DNA from: an uncultured Eubacteriales bacterium
GTDB lineage: Bacteria; Bacillota; Clostridia; Christensenellales; Aristaeellaceae
Length of the DNA: 40,818 bases
Direction: 5' to 3'
Assembly: GCA_902790525.1 (NCBI GenBank)
Contig: CADASI010000003.1
Coordinates: 1-40,818, forward strand
In this document: one piece after another, positions 15,628 to 23,748 of the stretch
Layout of the letters: each line of letters begins with the position of its first letter
How positions within the stretch are numbered: position 1 is the stretch's first letter
Translations under genes and position numbers: made by a program
The notes under the pieces: generated by a model
The model's input: the letters and a program-made list of their open reading frames with translations, nothing else
Databases searched by the model: none
Told to the model about the DNA's origin: nothing

Positions 15628-16032
15628 CTATGATTGCAGCTTGAAGCCGGTGACCACGGCCTGGGCGATGTCCCGCCCCAGGTCGTCCACCACGTCCACG
15701 TTGTAGACGCCGGTGTTCCGCCCGTCCTTGCGGCAGCGGGCGGTGGCTGTGAGTGTTGCGCCCCGGCTGCCGCTCAGGAAATTCATGCTGACCTGCTGCG
15801 CCACGGTGGGCAGGTGGATGGCGTTGGCCGCGGCGGCGAAGGCGAGGTCGATCAGCGTGAATATCGCGCCGCCCATCACGCCGTTTTCGGCGTTCAAGTG
15901 CTCCGGGGTGATGTCGAAGTGGCACACCGCGTAGCCGGGCGCGACCTCGTCGATGGATATCCCCGCGTTGACGGCAAAGCGGTCGCCCTCGAAGTAGGCG
16001 CGGGCCGCGCCGAGATCGGCAATGCTTGACAT
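15628..16032 (-). CDS. PaaI-family hotdog thioesterase
   Basis: A 134-residue single hotdog domain. The N-terminal helix is followed by HLNAENGVMGGAIFTLID (45-62), the family's active-site region with the N..G.vMGGA pattern, and a strand FLSGSRGATLTATAR. Members hydrolyse acyl-CoA thioesters as tetramers in the cytoplasm. The physiological acyl group cannot be told from sequence. A GGGAGGG site precedes the ATG at 16032. It lies between thpR (12-nt gap) and the hydrolase, so is probably cotranscribed with them. Confidence 0.88.
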   Translation of the reverse strand: MSSIADLGAARAYFEGDRFAVNAGISIDEVAPGYAVCHFDITPEHLNAENGVMGGAIFTLIDLAFAAAANAIHLPTVAQQVSMNFLSGSRGATLTATARCRKDGRNTGVYNVDVVDDLGRDIAQAVVTGFKLQS

Positions 16033-16044
16033 GTTCAGCCCTCC

Positions 16045-16539
16045 CTATGTTGTCGCCGAGGCGTCCCGCCCGCGGACCTCCGTGTAAATCATGCCGTTCT
16101 TGCCCCGCTCGGAGCGCATCAGGCTCAGGCGCTCGACGCGCATGGAGGCCTCCGGCACCGTGAGCGCCGGATGGCCCTGCGCCCTGCGCGCCAGGGTGAT
16201 GTGGGGCGAGAAGCGCTTCTTGTCAAAGGGGATGCCCGCCTCGGACAGCGCGCGCCGCAGCTGCCGCGCGCACGCCTCCAGCGGGGCGGACTTCTCAAGC
16301 CCGGCCCACCACAGCTCACCGAAGCAGCCGTAGCCGGAAAGCCTGATTTCAAACGGCGTAAAATCGGGCAGGGGAACGTCCTCGGGATCGGGATAGTCCC
16401 CGATGAAGGCCAGCGTCAGGTGCATGTTTTCATCGGGCGTGTAGTTTCCCGAAACATGCTGATCCCGCATCTGCCGCTGCATGTCGGCAAGCGCGGCGCG
16501 CATATTTTGATCAAGCCTTATGGCGACGAACAGGCGCAC
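16045..16539 (-). CDS. thpR: RNA 2',3'-cyclic phosphodiesterase
   Basis: A 164-residue 2H-phosphoesterase (ThpR/LigT family). The two defining HxTx motifs are HLTL (40-43) and HITL (113-116), and the N-terminal MRLFVAIRL is also typical. It opens 2',3'-cyclic phosphates at RNA ends to 2'-phosphate and can ligate tRNA halves in vitro. The start is GTG at 16539, preceded by GAGG at suitable spacing. It begins 16 nt after the MATE gene stop, so the genes are likely in one transcript. Confidence 0.92.
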   Translation of the reverse strand: MRLFVAIRLDQNMRAALADMQRQMRDQHVSGNYTPDENMHLTLAFIGDYPDPEDVPLPDFTPFEIRLSGYGCFGELWWAGLEKSAPLEACARQLRRALSEAGIPFDKKRFSPHITLARRAQGHPALTVPEASMRVERLSLMRSERGKNGMIYTEVRGRDASATT

Positions 16540-16555
16540 GACATCACCTCATCAA

Positions 16556-17935
16556 TCAGAATTTGTCCCCGGTCAGCAGGGGATTCCAGCGGCCGCTCCG
16601 GTAGCGGCACAGGTAGAGTATGAACAGCAGTATGTTGTGGGCGATCATGCAGCCCCAGGCCGCGGGCAGGCCGTGGCCCAGCACCCGCACGCAGATTGCC
16701 GTGCCCAGCACCCGCACGCCCCACATGGCCAGCATGTTGCTGACGAAGGGGTACAGCGTGTCGCCCACGCCCTGGAAGATGCCCTCCAGCACCACGGCCA
16801 CGCCGTAGAGGGGCTCGGTGACGGCCACCATGCGCAGCACCACCGTGCCCAGGCGGATCACGTCGGGGTCGGGGGTGAACATGCGCATCATCTTCTCCGC
16901 CAGCAGGAAAAGCGCCCCGCCCGAGAGGGTCATCATCGACGCCTCGAGGATGAGCAGCGTGCGGGTGACGCCGCGCATGTAGCGCTTGTCGCGCATGCCG
17001 CTGGCGTTGCCGGACAGCGTTGCCGCGGCGGTCTGTATGCCGTAGGCGGGGATGTAGAAGGCCGACTCGGCGGTGTTGGCGATGCTGTGCGCGGCGGTGG
17101 ACACGGTGCCGATGCCGTTGATCAGCGCGGCGAAGGCCACGTAGCCGAAGGATGTGCCGAAGCGCTGGAGCGCCGCCGGCAGCGCCACCCGCAGGCAGGG
17201 CTTGAGTATCGCGGCGTCCGGGCGGAGGCTCCTGCCCCTGGGCGAGAGCTGGGGATGCCGCCACAGGGCGACGGTCATCAGTATGCCGCCGACGGTGAAC
17301 GCTATGGCGGTGCCCCAGCCCGCGCCGATCACGCCCAGGCCCGCCCCGGGGATGACGAAACGCAGGCCCGGCAGCTCGACGGCGCGGGGCTCGTAGATCA
17401 GCAGGTAGTTGAGCAACACGTTGATCAGGTTGATCAGCAGGTTGCAGCGCATCGGCGTGCGGGTGTCGCCGGAGGCCCGGAGCACGATGCCGAAGATCAC
17501 CGAGGCCGCGCGGAACACCATCGGCAGGTAGATGATGAAGAAGTAGCGCGCGGCAGTGTCCCGGATCTCCGGTCGAACGTTCATCCAGCGGGGGATCTGC
17601 CCGCTCAGCGACAGCGCCAGCGCCATGAACGCCAGCCCCGCGATCAGGCAGGTAAAGACGGACTGCGCCGCCGCCTTCGCCGCGTTTTCGTAGCGCCGGG
17701 CCCCGTATTCCCGGGCGATGTAGGCCAGAAAGCCTATGCCCAGCGCGGACACGGAGCTGCCTACCAGCCAGTTCACGGTGCTGGTCGCGCCCACGGCCGC
17801 CGTGGCCGCCGCGCCAAGCCGCCCGACCATGGCGGAATCCACGTACTGGGCCGCCACCTGGAGCCACTGTTCCAGCATCGTCGGCCAGGCCAACGCCATG
17901 ACCGTGAACACCATGCGCCTTCGTTCCTTGTTCAA
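16556..17935 (-). CDS. MATE-family multidrug/metabolite exporter
   Basis: About 459 residues with twelve hydrophobic segments in two similar halves, typical of MATE antiporters that export drugs or metabolites using sodium or proton gradients. The first helix segment ALAWPTMLEQWLQVAAQYVD and the later VGSSVSALGIGFLA are characteristic. The start is uncertain. GAGGAG lies 10 nt before a TTG at 17935, my choice. ATGs at 17962 and 17953 have no ribosome site, and an ATG at 17914 follows AAGGA weakly. Cargo is unknown. It is separated from upstream glgB by a hairpin. Confidence 0.88.
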   Translation of the reverse strand: MNKERRRMVFTVMALAWPTMLEQWLQVAAQYVDSAMVGRLGAAATAAVGATSTVNWLVGSSVSALGIGFLAYIAREYGARRYENAAKAAAQSVFTCLIAGLAFMALALSLSGQIPRWMNVRPEIRDTAARYFFIIYLPMVFRAASVIFGIVLRASGDTRTPMRCNLLINLINVLLNYLLIYEPRAVELPGLRFVIPGAGLGVIGAGWGTAIAFTVGGILMTVALWRHPQLSPRGRSLRPDAAILKPCLRVALPAALQRFGTSFGYVAFAALINGIGTVSTAAHSIANTAESAFYIPAYGIQTAAATLSGNASGMRDKRYMRGVTRTLLILEASMMTLSGGALFLLAEKMMRMFTPDPDVIRLGTVVLRMVAVTEPLYGVAVVLEGIFQGVGDTLYPFVSNMLAMWGVRVLGTAICVRVLGHGLPAAWGCMIAHNILLFILYLCRYRSGRWNPLLTGDKF

Positions 17936-17966
17936 CGTCGGGGTTCTCCTCATTTGCAACACACAA

Positions 17967-18007
17967 CCGGGCAGGGACCGCCGTGCGCGCCGACGGTCCC
18001 TGCCCGG
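17967..18007 (-). terminator. Hairpin downstream of glgB
   Basis: A perfect 14-bp GC-rich inverted repeat (17967-17980 with 17994-18007) with a 13-nt loop, starting 11 nt beyond the glgB stop. On the minus strand the following bases are GT-rich rather than a clean T run, so termination is probably partial and the MATE gene may receive read-through. Confidence 0.55.
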
Positions 18008-18018
18008 CCATATAAACG

Positions 18019-20043
18019 TCAGTCCACGCGCTTAAACACTATGGCGGTGCGGCAGGGAATGTAGATCTCAAAGCCCAGGCCCCGGTTTTCCACGAACTTC
18101 GTGGCGTAGAGGTACTGCTTGCTGACCCGGTCCATGCCGCCGAAGTCCACGTCGTCGGTGGAGAAGATCACCTTGTAGTTGCCCTCGCCCACGGAGTGCA
18201 CCGGCAGGAAAAAGTCGGTGGGGGAATAGGTGGGGTGGAAGTTGAACACGTAGACCAGCTCGCCCTTGGAGAAGGCGATGATCTTGCCCGGCTGGTCGAT
18301 CCACAGGTTCACGGTGTCCTTCTTGTTGAGCACGCGGTACTTCCGGGCGAATTTCAGCATGGCCTGGTCGAAGTTCTTGAGCCACTCGTACTTGAGCAGG
18401 CCGTTCTGCACCAGCGACCACTGGCGGCGGGCGTACTTGTAGCTCCAGCCGTTGCCCTCGCGGGGGAAGTCGATCCACTCGGGATGGCCGAACTCGTTGC
18501 CCATGAAGTTGAGGTAGCCGTCCCCGCCCAGCGAGAGGGTGATGAAGCGGATCATCTTGTGCAGCGCCACCGCCCGGTCGATGGTGATGGAGTGGTAGCT
18601 CTTTTCCATGCCGGTGTACATCTCGGCGTCCGCCATGCGGAAGAATATGGTCTTGTCGCCCACCAGCGCCTGGTCGTGGGACTCGCAGTAGGCCACGTTC
18701 TTCTCCTGCGGGCGGCGGGTGGTGAGCTCATACCACATCTTGAACATGTCCCACTGGTCGTCCGAGACATCCTTGAGATATTTGATCCAGAAATCCGGCA
18801 CGCCCATGGACAGCCGGTAGTCGAAGCCGATGCCGCCGGAGCGGATGGGGATGCACATGCCGGGCATGCCGCTCATCTCCTCGGCGATGGTCACCGCGAA
18901 GGGGTTTACGGAGTGGATCAGCTCGTTGGCCAGCTGGAGGTAGGTCAGCGCGTCCACATTGGTGTTGAGGCCGAAGTACATGCTGTAATCGGTGAAGGCC
19001 GAGCCCAGGCCGTGGTCCTGGTAGATCATCGAGGTCACGCCGTCGAAGCGGAAGCCGTCGAAGTGGTACTCATTGAGCCAGAACTTGAGGTTCGACAGCA
19101 AAAAGTGCAGCACCTCGTGCTTGCCGTAGTCGAAAAGCCGCGTGCCCCAGGCGGGATGCCAGCCGCGGTCGCCGCCGATGAAGTACTGGTAATCGGTACC
19201 GTCGAGGCCGTTCAGGCCCTCGTTGGCGTTGGGGCAGGCGTGGGAGTGCACCACGTCCAGGAGCACGTACATGCCCAGCTCGTGGGCCTTGTTGATCAGG
19301 TACTTCAGATCCTCCGGCTCGCCGAAGCGGGAGGAGGCCGCGAAGAAGTTGGTTACCTGGTAGCCGAAGGACCCGTAGTACGGGTGCTCCTGTATGGCCA
19401 TGAGTTGCACCGTGTTGTAGCCCAGCTCGTGGATGTAGTTCAGGTTGAAGTCGGCGAACTCGCGGTAGGTGCCGACGCCCTCCTTGTCCTGCGCCATGCC
19501 GATGTGGGCCTCGTAGATGAACAGCGGCGCGACCTTGCGCTTGCCGTACCCGCCGTCGGTCCAGGGGAAGGGCTTGTCCGGCGCCCAGACGACGCCGTCG
19601 AAGCTCTTGGTGACCTCGTCCTGCTTCGCGTGCAGGATGTAGGCCGGCAGGTGGTCGGAGGACACGCCGTCCTTGGTCACCATGATCTTGACCTTCTGGC
19701 CGTGCTTCAATGCGTCGCGACCCTCCAGCACGATCTCCCAGTCGCCGTTCTCCCTGCGGGTCATCGGGTGGGATTCGCGGTTCCAGTCGTTGAAGTCGCC
19801 GATCAGGTGGATGGCGTCCGCGCCGGGGGCCCACTCGCGGTAGACCCAGCCGGTGTCCGTCCGGTGGAAGCCGTAGTACAGATAGCCGTTGGCGAAGGAG
19901 GACAGGTCCGCCATGTCGCCCAGCAGCGCCTTGCGCGTGGCGGCGTGGCGCTCCATGCGCAGGTTGATGTCGTTATAATACGGTTGAAGCCACGGATCGA
20001 TGGTCATGATCTTGTATTGCGTCTTTTGAGGGGACTTCTTCAA
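18019..20043 (-). CDS. glgB: 1,4-alpha-glucan branching enzyme (GH13, eukaryote-like subfamily)
   Basis: A 674-residue glycogen branching enzyme. It moves alpha-1,4 chains to alpha-1,6 positions. Order: an N-terminal CBM48 domain (YREWAPGADAIHLIGDFNDW), a GH13 barrel and a C-terminal beta domain. Active-site segments are DVVHSH, GFRFDGVTSM (nucleophile Asp), TIAEEMSGMPG (acid/base Glu) and ESHDQALVGDKT. HPYYGSFGYQVTNFFA is typical of the GH13_8-like branch shared with eukaryotes. A GTG at 20052 overlaps the GGAGG site, so TTG at 20043, 8 nt from it, is the better start. No other glycogen genes are in the window. Confidence 0.93.
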   Translation of the reverse strand: MKKSPQKTQYKIMTIDPWLQPYYNDINLRMERHAATRKALLGDMADLSSFANGYLYYGFHRTDTGWVYREWAPGADAIHLIGDFNDWNRESHPMTRRENGDWEIVLEGRDALKHGQKVKIMVTKDGVSSDHLPAYILHAKQDEVTKSFDGVVWAPDKPFPWTDGGYGKRKVAPLFIYEAHIGMAQDKEGVGTYREFADFNLNYIHELGYNTVQLMAIQEHPYYGSFGYQVTNFFAASSRFGEPEDLKYLINKAHELGMYVLLDVVHSHACPNANEGLNGLDGTDYQYFIGGDRGWHPAWGTRLFDYGKHEVLHFLLSNLKFWLNEYHFDGFRFDGVTSMIYQDHGLGSAFTDYSMYFGLNTNVDALTYLQLANELIHSVNPFAVTIAEEMSGMPGMCIPIRSGGIGFDYRLSMGVPDFWIKYLKDVSDDQWDMFKMWYELTTRRPQEKNVAYCESHDQALVGDKTIFFRMADAEMYTGMEKSYHSITIDRAVALHKMIRFITLSLGGDGYLNFMGNEFGHPEWIDFPREGNGWSYKYARRQWSLVQNGLLKYEWLKNFDQAMLKFARKYRVLNKKDTVNLWIDQPGKIIAFSKGELVYVFNFHPTYSPTDFFLPVHSVGEGNYKVIFSTDDVDFGGMDRVSKQYLYATKFVENRGLGFEIYIPCRTAIVFKRVD

Positions 20044-20099
20044 GCTGAGCACCTCCGTATAATGATCTTTTTACCGCGTGAATCGCATCAGTTAGCATT

Positions 20100-20129
20100 A
20101 TTATAACACATCCTGAGCGATCTCGGCAA
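20100..20129 (-). promoter_or_regulatory. Promoter for glgB
   Basis: On the minus strand -35 TTGCCG (20124-20129) and a consensus -10 TATAAT (20100-20105) are 18 bp apart, about 57 bp upstream of the TTG start. Confidence 0.65.
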
Positions 20130-20176
20130 CCGTTGAGGCGCGAAATCGTGACATTTTGACCAATTATTTTTCGTTT

Positions 20177-20207
20177 GGCATGCGCCGCGCCGCCGCCCCA
20201 TAGATAT
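20177..20207 (+). promoter_or_regulatory. Possible SigE-type promoter for the spoIIIA operon
   Basis: In Bacillus the spoIIIA operon is transcribed by mother-cell SigE. Here GGCATG (20177-20182) and CATAGATAT (20199-20207), 16 bp apart, resemble the SigE -35 and -10 (roughly TCATA and CATACAAT) only loosely. It is the best candidate in the gap upstream of spoIIIAA. Confidence 0.3.
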
Positions 20208-20230
20208 AGCCTGTATCGGGAGGGCACGTG

Positions 20231-21052
20231 ATGCGAACGCTTGAGAGGCTTGAGGCGCTGCTGGGCGCGATACCGGCGGGGCTTATGGAGGTGCGGATAC
20301 GCGCGGGCAGGCCGGTGCAGTACCGCTGCGCCGACGGGGACCGGTTCGGGCCGGTCGTCCCGGCGGACCGGCTCGGGGCCATACTCGCCGCCCTCGCGGA
20401 CCACAGCCTGTACGCCCGGGAGGCGGAGCTTAAAGAGGGCTACTTCACCATGGACGACGGCTGCCGGGTCGGGGTGTGCGGGCGGCTTCTGTGCGACGGG
20501 GACCGCCCGACTGCCCTGACCGACGCCGGCGCGCTGTGCGTGCGCGTCTGCCGGGAGATCAGGGGCGCGTCGGACGGCTTCTACGACGCGCTGTTCGAGG
20601 ACGACCGCCTGCACTCGGCGCTGATCGTGTCCGGCCCGGGGCTGGGCAAGACCACGGCGCTCAGGGACGCGGCGCGGCGGCTGTCGGAGGACGGCTACAA
20701 CGTGTGCATCGCCGACGAGCGCCGCGAGCTGGCCGCCTGCGCCCTCGGCGTGCCGACGCTGGACGTGGGCCCGCGCACCGACGTGATGGACGGCTGTCCC
20801 AAGCACGTCGCCGTGACGCGGCTGTTGCGCGCGGCGTCGCCTGAGGTGATCGTCACCGACGAGATCGGCGACCGCCGGGACGCCGAGGCGCTTGCGGAGG
20901 CGGCGCGGTGCGGCGTGAGGATACTCGCCTCCGCCCACGCGGGCAGTCTCGAACAGCTCCTCGCGCGAAAGAACGTTTGCCTGGACGTGTTCGAGCTGGC
21001 CGTGCTGCTGGGGGATCGGCCGGGACAGGTGAAGGCGATCCACAGGCTGTGA
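20231..21052 (+). CDS. spoIIIAA: Stage III sporulation protein AA (ATPase)
   Basis: A 273-residue secretion-type ATPase of the mother cell that powers the SpoIIIA-SpoIIQ channel during engulfment. Walker A is GPGLGKTT (135-142), Walker B is VIVTDEIG (206-213), and IADERRELA (160-168) is the SpoIIIAA signature. The N-terminal VRIRAGRPVQ is also typical. ATG 20231 is preferred to the abutting GTG 20228 because GGGAGGG lies 6 nt before it. First gene of spoIIIAA-AH, all on the plus strand with tiny gaps. Confidence 0.94.
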   Translation: MRTLERLEALLGAIPAGLMEVRIRAGRPVQYRCADGDRFGPVVPADRLGAILAALADHSLYAREAELKEGYFTMDDGCRVGVCGRLLCDGDRPTALTDAGALCVRVCREIRGASDGFYDALFEDDRLHSALIVSGPGLGKTTALRDAARRLSEDGYNVCIADERRELAACALGVPTLDVGPRTDVMDGCPKHVAVTRLLRAASPEVIVTDEIGDRRDAEALAEAARCGVRILASAHAGSLEQLLARKNVCLDVFELAVLLGDRPGQVKAIHRL

Positions 21053-21065
21053 AAGGGGGAGCATC

Positions 21066-21566
21066 ATGCGGTGGGTGCTGGCGCTGTGTGTGGTGGCCGG
21101 GTGCACGCTGTCGGGCTGCGCCATGGCGGGGGCGGCGCGGCGGCGGGTCAGGCTGCTGGAGGCGCTGATCGAGGGCGTCAGGCGCATGCGCCCGCACATG
21201 ATCGGCATGTTTGAGCCCGTGAAGCGCGCGCTGGAGGCGTCGGGCTGCCCGATACTGGAGGCCGTGGGCGGCGGGATGGACCCCGGCGTCACGGCGTCGG
21301 CGGCGTGGGCCCGCGCGCGGAAGGCGGAGGGCAGGCGGGGCGGCGGCATCGACGCGCTGAGTGCGGAGGATCTGGAGATACTGGACGGCCTGTTCGAGCA
21401 GCTCGGGGAGACCGGGCGGGACCAGCAGGAGCTGCTGCTCAACGGCGTCTGCGCCGCGCTTCAACGGAACCTGGAGGATGCGCGCAGGCGGGTCGGGGAG
21501 GCGGACCGGCTCTACATCTCCCTGGGGGCGCTGACCGGGCTGATGATCGCGCTGATACTGATATGA
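21066..21566 (+). CDS. spoIIIAB: Stage III sporulation protein AB
   Basis: A 166-residue membrane protein resembling type II/IV secretion platform proteins, with an N-terminal hydrophobic segment (3-22), a helical cytoplasmic body and a C-terminal membrane helix (LYISLGALTGLMIALILI). It holds two cysteines in GCTLSGCAM that could look like a lipobox, but SpoIIIAB proteins keep this segment as a helix. Position between AA and AC confirms identity. The preceding site is AAAGGGGGAG. Confidence 0.92.
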   Translation: MRWVLALCVVAGCTLSGCAMAGAARRRVRLLEALIEGVRRMRPHMIGMFEPVKRALEASGCPILEAVGGGMDPGVTASAAWARARKAEGRRGGGIDALSAEDLEILDGLFEQLGETGRDQQELLLNGVCAALQRNLEDARRRVGEADRLYISLGALTGLMIALILI

Positions 21567-21574
21567 GGTGGGCT

Positions 21575-21769
21575 ATGGACGTGGATTATGTGTTCAAAAT
21601 CGCCGGCATCGGCATCGTGGTGACGGTGATCGGCCAGGTGCTCTCCCGGGCGGGCCGGGACGACATCGCCATGCTGGCCACGCTGGCCGGCCTGGTGGTG
21701 GTGCTGACGATGGTGGTCAGCATGATCTCCGGCTTCTTTACCGACATTCGCGGCATGTTCGCGCTATGA
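21575..21769 (+). CDS. spoIIIAC: Stage III sporulation protein AC
   Basis: A 64-residue membrane protein with two helices (about 7-22 and 35-53). FKIAGIGIVVTVIGQVL (7-23) and GRDDIAML are strongly conserved in SpoIIIAC. It is part of the channel complex at the forespore boundary. The ATG follows GAGGTGGG; the gene begins 8 nt after the spoIIIAB stop. Confidence 0.93.
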   Translation: MDVDYVFKIAGIGIVVTVIGQVLSRAGRDDIAMLATLAGLVVVLTMVVSMISGFFTDIRGMFAL

Positions 21770-21781
21770 GGGCGGCGGGCG

Positions 21782-22168
21782 ATGGCGATTCAATGGATTG
21801 GACTGTGCGTGGCGGCGGCGATGATCTGCGCGCTTGTGCGGGTGGAGCGGCCGGAGCTGGCCACGGCGGTGTCGCTGGCGGCGGGGGCGGCGGTGCTCGC
21901 CATGCTGTTCGGGCGGCTGCGCGCGGGGGAGATGCGGCTGGACGCGCTGGAGCGGGCTTTTCAGGGGATGGACGCGGACATCCGGGACGCGGTGCTTCGG
22001 GGCGCGGGCATCTCCATCATCGCCGACCTGGGGGCGCAGCTTTGCAGGGACGCCGGGGAGTCGGCGCTGGCGGGGCGGGTGACGCTGATCGCCCGCGCCG
22101 CCATGCTCGCGCTGTGCCTGCCGCTGCTGTCCGCGCTCATGGAATTGCTGGGACGGCTTGCGGGCTGA
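21782..22168 (+). CDS. spoIIIAD: Stage III sporulation protein AD
   Basis: A 128-residue membrane protein of the SpoIIIAC/AD family with four hydrophobic segments. VLRGAGISIIADLGAQLCRDAGESALAG (about 71-98) is the recognisable core. It belongs to the SpoIIIA channel. It starts 12 nt after AC, and its end overlaps the probable start of AE in another frame. Confidence 0.92.
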   Translation: MAIQWIGLCVAAAMICALVRVERPELATAVSLAAGAAVLAMLFGRLRAGEMRLDALERAFQGMDADIRDAVLRGAGISIIADLGAQLCRDAGESALAGRVTLIARAAMLALCLPLLSALMELLGRLAG

Positions 22169-23211
22169 TCTTAGCGCTTTTGATACTCTGTCCCGCCGCC
22201 CGGGCGGAGGCGCTCGACGCCGTTTCGGAGGGGCTGGGCTTTGATGCCGCGGGATTCGTGCGACGGCTGATCTCCGGGGAGGCGCTGACGTCGCTTTTGC
22301 CCATCGACGCCCTCCCCGGCATGCTCCGGGACGGCGTGCTTCGGGGGCTTGACGGGCTCACGATGAACCTGGCGCTGCCCGTGCTGGCCGCCGTGGTGCT
22401 CTCGATGATGACGGGCCGACAGCCGGGCTTCATGATGAACCTGCTGTGCGCGCTGTGCTGCGGCAAGGCGCTGGCGCAGACCTGGTTCGACGCCCAGGCC
22501 GAGGTGCAGGCGCTCGTCGGGGGCGTGCTGCGCGCCACCGAGCGCATGACGCCGGTGCTGGCCTCCGCCGCGGCGCTGACCGGGGGCAGCTTCTTTGCCT
22601 CCGCGGTGGGCCCGGCGTCGACGCTGTGCGCGTCCCTCGTGCAGCGGCTGGTCATGGACTGGGGCCTCAGGCTGTGCGCCGGGGCCGCGGTGGCCGCGCT
22701 GGCGGGGGCGGTGTCGGGCGGGTACGCGCTCAGGCGGCTGTTTGACCTCATCAAGGGCGCGGTGCACTGGCTTCTGGGCGGCGCGGTCTTCCTGTTCGGC
22801 GCGCTGATCTCCGTGCAGGGCATGCTGAGCGCGGCGAAGGACGGCGCGGCGGCGCGCACGGCGAAGGTCGCATTGGAGAACCTCATCCCCATCATCGGCG
22901 GCGGGGTGTCGGACGCGGCGGGGGCGCTGACGGTCTCGGCATCGCTTGCAAAGAGCGCCGTGGGCATCACCGGCGTCGCGCTGATCATGAAGCTGTGTTT
23001 GAAGCCGCTGATCGGCCTGGGCGGCAGGATGGTGGCGCTGAAGCTTCTCGCCGCCGCCATGGAGCCGCTCTCGGAAGGCTCGGCGGCGGTATTGATCGGT
23101 CACTTCGGGGACATCCTCGAAATGCTGCTGGCCATCGCCATATGCTGCTGCGCGCTCTCGGCGATGATCCCCGGCGCGTGCGCGGCGCTGGGCGGCAATT
23201 ATCTCGGATAG
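22114..23211 (+). CDS. spoIIIAE: Stage III sporulation protein AE
   Basis: About 365 residues of a polytopic protein with an N-terminal signal-like helix ending ARA/EALD, a short extracytoplasmic part and six to seven membrane segments. It is the main integral channel-type component of the SpoIIIA complex. The start is uncertain. No ATG begins this frame. GTG at 22114 gives a sensible signal sequence but overlaps spoIIIAD by 55 nt without a clear ribosome site; ATT at 22144 or CTG at 22165 are alternatives. Translational coupling to AD is likely. The reading frame is open far upstream, but that part is the shadow of spoIIIAC and AD. Confidence 0.88.
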   Translation: MPAAAVRAHGIAGTACGLILALLILCPAARAEALDAVSEGLGFDAAGFVRRLISGEALTSLLPIDALPGMLRDGVLRGLDGLTMNLALPVLAAVVLSMMTGRQPGFMMNLLCALCCGKALAQTWFDAQAEVQALVGGVLRATERMTPVLASAAALTGGSFFASAVGPASTLCASLVQRLVMDWGLRLCAGAAVAALAGAVSGGYALRRLFDLIKGAVHWLLGGAVFLFGALISVQGMLSAAKDGAAARTAKVALENLIPIIGGGVSDAAGALTVSASLAKSAVGITGVALIMKLCLKPLIGLGGRMVALKLLAAAMEPLSEGSAAVLIGHFGDILEMLLAIAICCCALSAMIPGACAALGGNYLG

Positions 23212-23223
23212 GAGGTCGGTGGC

Positions 23224-23394
23224 GTGGGCATTCAGGCGTCGCTTGCGCAGGTGTTTGCCGTGTGCGCGCTGTGCGCGGCGGTGGAGGCGCTCTCGGGGGA
23301 GCGCGCGGAGGGCGTGCGGGCGGTGTGCGGACTGTCCGTGGCGCTGGCCGTGGTCCGGATGATGATCCGCATGCTGGGACGGGAGCCGGTTTAA
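23224..23394 (+). CDS. spoIIIAF: Truncated SpoIIIAF-like two-helix membrane protein
   Basis: A 56-residue open frame beginning GTG after GGAGG (23212-23216), ending TAA at 23394, 3 nt before spoIIIAG. It shows two hydrophobic segments, LAQVFAVCALCAAVEAL (7-23) and CGLSVALAVVRMMIRML (35-51), joined by a short charged loop. Normal SpoIIIAF is about 200 residues: two such N-terminal helices plus a soluble domain. Position and layout identify this as the membrane part alone. Good translation signals and tight packing suggest a real short gene, not decay. No remnant of the soluble domain fits in the 3-nt gap. Confidence 0.72.
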   Translation: MGIQASLAQVFAVCALCAAVEALSGERAEGVRAVCGLSVALAVVRMMIRMLGREPV

Positions 23395-23397
23395 GGG

Positions 23398-23745
23398 ATG
23401 AAATCGCTGTTAGAGAGCCTCCGCGCCGCGCGGCACATCGAGCTATTGATCCTCATCGTGCTGCTCGCGGCGCTGGCGCTTTTCATGCTGGGCGGCGCGG
23501 GGCGCGCGCCGTCGGGCGGTACGGACGCGGAGGCGCAGCTGGAAAAGCTGCTCGGGCGCGTCGAGGGCGTGGGGAGCGTGGATGTGATGATCAGCCTGGA
23601 CGCCGACGGCAACCCCGCGGGCGCGGCGGTGGTGGCGGACGGGCCGCTCTCCGTGCGCGCGACGCTGGAGATACAGTCCGCCATACAGGCGCTTCTGGAC
23701 ATCGACTTAAGTCGCATTCGCGTGATCGGCAGGGGAGGTTTGTAA
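23398..23745 (+). CDS. spoIIIAG: Stage III sporulation protein AG (compact form)
   Basis: A 115-residue protein: a cytoplasmic start, one membrane helix (about 14-32), then a short ring-building domain with LEKLLGRVEGVGSVDVMISL and IDLSRIRVIGRGG, the family's start and end. In Bacillus SpoIIIAG (about 230 residues) a large beta insertion lies between these. Here only about 25 residues separate them. SpoIIIAG forms the big ring of the channel on the intermembrane side, so loss of the insertion is structurally notable. It overlaps no neighbour and is 3 nt from the AH start. Confidence 0.88.
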   Translation: MKSLLESLRAARHIELLILIVLLAALALFMLGGAGRAPSGGTDAEAQLEKLLGRVEGVGSVDVMISLDADGNPAGAAVVADGPLSVRATLEIQSAIQALLDIDLSRIRVIGRGGL

Positions 23746-23748
23746 GGG

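Noticed and set aside
18196..20106. A 636-codon plus-strand open frame opposite glgB
   Set aside because: Antisense shadow of glgB; Val/His/Gly-rich with no motifs.
21066..21130. SpoIIIAB N-terminus as a lipoprotein signal (GCTLSGC)
   Set aside because: SpoIIIAB proteins use this segment as a membrane helix, and the operon position fixes its identity.
21568..22113. Upstream part of the long open frame containing spoIIIAE
   Set aside because: Its translation here is Gly/Arg/Ala-rich nonsense overlapping spoIIIAC and spoIIIAD in other frames; only the part from about 22114 on is SpoIIIAE.
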